The notes beneath the pieces were generated by a model. The model ran no database searches and was not told the origin of the DNA. It was given only the letters and a program-made list of their open reading frames with translations. Both the position numbers and the translations under genes were made by a program. Shown piece after piece: positions 63,411 to 64,000 of a DNA stretch of 64,000 bases; position 1 is the stretch's first letter, and the number at the start of each line of letters is the position of its first letter. This stretch comes from Hyphomicrobiales bacterium (GTDB lineage Bacteria > Pseudomonadota > Alphaproteobacteria > Rhizobiales > Rhizobiaceae), in contig UCCA01000007.1 of assembly GCA_900470805.1 (NCBI GenBank), forward strand, positions 84,770-148,769, read 5' to 3'.

Positions 63411-63812
63411 AGACAGTTTTCAATGCATTGGTTACTCTGAGAGCCGCTACGACCTTTGTATGATAGCTCCGATATTCAATGTTTCGTACATGGAGATGGC
63501 AAACGCTGTCTCCATGAAACATCTAGAGGCTGATGCGGTAACTGTTAAACGCGACGCTTGTCATAACAGCGGCTTGGCCCCGACGGGGAGTTGGCGCTAT
63601 TGCGAACAAGGGTTCAGGAACGTCAACCGACCCTGAATCCAGATAGCTCGAACACACGAACTAACAATCCGCTCCATCGCTGGTGCGGCAACCCTTTGGC
63701 GCGTCGATTTCGCGCCACCCGAGCCGGAACCCGCACGTCTCCGGCCGCTTTCAGCACCTCACCCCAAGTGGCGGACAGCGTTAAGTGCATTTGTTGAAAA
63801 GGATTTGTAGCG
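63411..63812. other. 402-bp gap before the second OsmC gene
   Basis: No convincing gene was seen here. It holds the long hairpin at 63480 and a small GGCGCG/CGCGCC inverted repeat at 63698-63716. The 17-bp operator found before the first OsmC gene is absent. Confidence 0.5.
63480..63521 (+). terminator. long imperfect hairpin after the DHA2 exporter
   Basis: CATGGAGA (63489-63496) pairs with TCTCCATG (63508-63515), and TGTTTC (63480-63485) extends the stem with GAAACA (63516-63521) past a 3-base bulge. It lies 70 bp after the exporter stop. No T-run follows, so it may act as a 3' stabiliser or attenuator. Confidence 0.45.
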
Positions 63813-64000
63813 ATGAAGTCGACCGGACTTTCAAACTGGAAGGGCAACTGGAAGCAGGGCTCAGGAACACTGTCTACTGGGACGGACATGTTCAAGGATA
63901 AACCCTACAGCTTCTCCAGCCGCTTCGAAGGCACGCCCGGCGGCAGCCCTGAAGAGCTTCTCGCGACCGCACAGGCAGGTTGCTTCAACCAGGCATTGGC
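63813..64000 (+). CDS. OsmC/Ohr-family peroxiredoxin (3' end cut off by window)
   Basis: The first 62 residues are present: NWKGNWKQGSGTLSTG and SPEELLATAQAGCFNQAL with the first reactive cysteine. It is a paralogue of the OsmC protein at 7401, with the same WKGxWKQGxGT start. AAAAGGA lies 10 bases before the ATG at 63813. The rest, including the second cysteine, lies beyond the window. Unlike its paralogue it shows no 17-bp operator upstream. Confidence 0.88.
   Translation, partial: MKSTGLSNWKGNWKQGSGTLSTGTDMFKDKPYSFSSRFEGTPGGSPEELLATAQAGCFNQAL

Noticed and set aside
63623-63895. Minus-strand frame of 90 codons near the end of the window
   Set aside because: It overlaps the second OsmC gene and has no recognised motif; considered as a possible mobile-element remnant but no inverted ends or transposase motif support it.
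1-64000. tRNA genes, rRNA, CRISPR arrays, insertion sequences, integrases
   Set aside because: None were seen on either strand while reading; repeats found are short operators or hairpins, not spaced direct repeats.

Overview
The window is a gene-dense 64 kb stretch (about 60 protein genes, almost no spare DNA, GC by eye in the high fifties) from an alphaproteobacterium, most likely a member of the Rhizobiales. The clues are FixL/FixJ-type signalling genes, CoxMSL-type molybdenum hydroxylase genes with a split XdhC, a fused molybdopterin-binding/nucleotidyl-transferase protein, DUF4126, and many paralogous oxidoreductases and transporters as on a rhizobial chromid or large plasmid. The organism call is inference. 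I saw no tRNA, rRNA, CRISPR array, insertion sequence or integrase.

Layout. 1-3206 (minus): a polyphosphate-glucokinase-like ROK kinase (cut by the window edge), a class III adenylate cyclase and a condensation-domain acyltransferase-like protein. 3338-9487: electrophile/redox genes (DJ-1/PfpI, SRPBCC, flavodoxin-fold quinone reductase, isochorismatase-like hydrolase, SDR, OsmC, enoyl-CoA hydratase-like, alpha/beta hydrolase). 9652-13753: a periplasmic IorAB-type molybdenum aldehyde dehydrogenase with a triheme cytochrome c. 13884-16285: an ATPase-HNH nuclease pair resembling the Septu anti-phage system. 16368-20979 (minus): TetR, then GST, MFS, SDR and quinone oxidoreductase. 21242-33112: a catabolic island with a FAH-family hydrolase, CoA-transferase A/B, TetR, MHS transporter, isatin-hydrolase-like cyclase, a three-subunit molybdenum hydroxylase and its XdhC/MobA-type maturation genes. 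33316-41108: CurA-like reductase, a cyclic-nucleotide-domain flavoprotein, EmrAB-type efflux, an HxlR regulator, an unknown small protein and a quinone oxidoreductase. 41254-49439 (minus): GH15 glucoamylase, RND efflux pump and two tandem isochorismatase-like hydrolases. 49685-53833: KefF/KefC and an MscS channel with a cyclic-nucleotide domain. 53924-58364: SDR, TetR, DUF4126, thiolase, ABM monooxygenase, Dps. 58500-58662: a candidate small RNA. 58842-63410: histidine kinase, receiver-only regulator, FixJ-type regulator, DHA2 exporter. 63813-end: a second OsmC gene, cut by the window edge.

The main observation is a 17-bp inverted repeat, consensus (A/G)CTTCA-N5-TGAAGC, found by eye 12 times, always between genes and in front of redox, detoxification, efflux or stress genes. 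At five sites a TTGACN -35 box lies 11-13 bp before it, so it covers the -10 region as a repressor operator would. The set suggests one reactive-electrophile/quinone regulon. The HxlR regulator in the window (Cys11, a site in its own intergenic region) is the best local candidate for the repressor, but this is untested.

Two further operator families were seen. A CATGATGA(T/C)CATCATG palindrome lies in front of two TetR-linked operons 35 kb apart. A TTnAAACA-N2-TGTTTnAA repeat lies in front of both halves of the molybdenum-hydroxylase catabolic island. All calls rest on reading the sequence and family knowledge; no database search was run.
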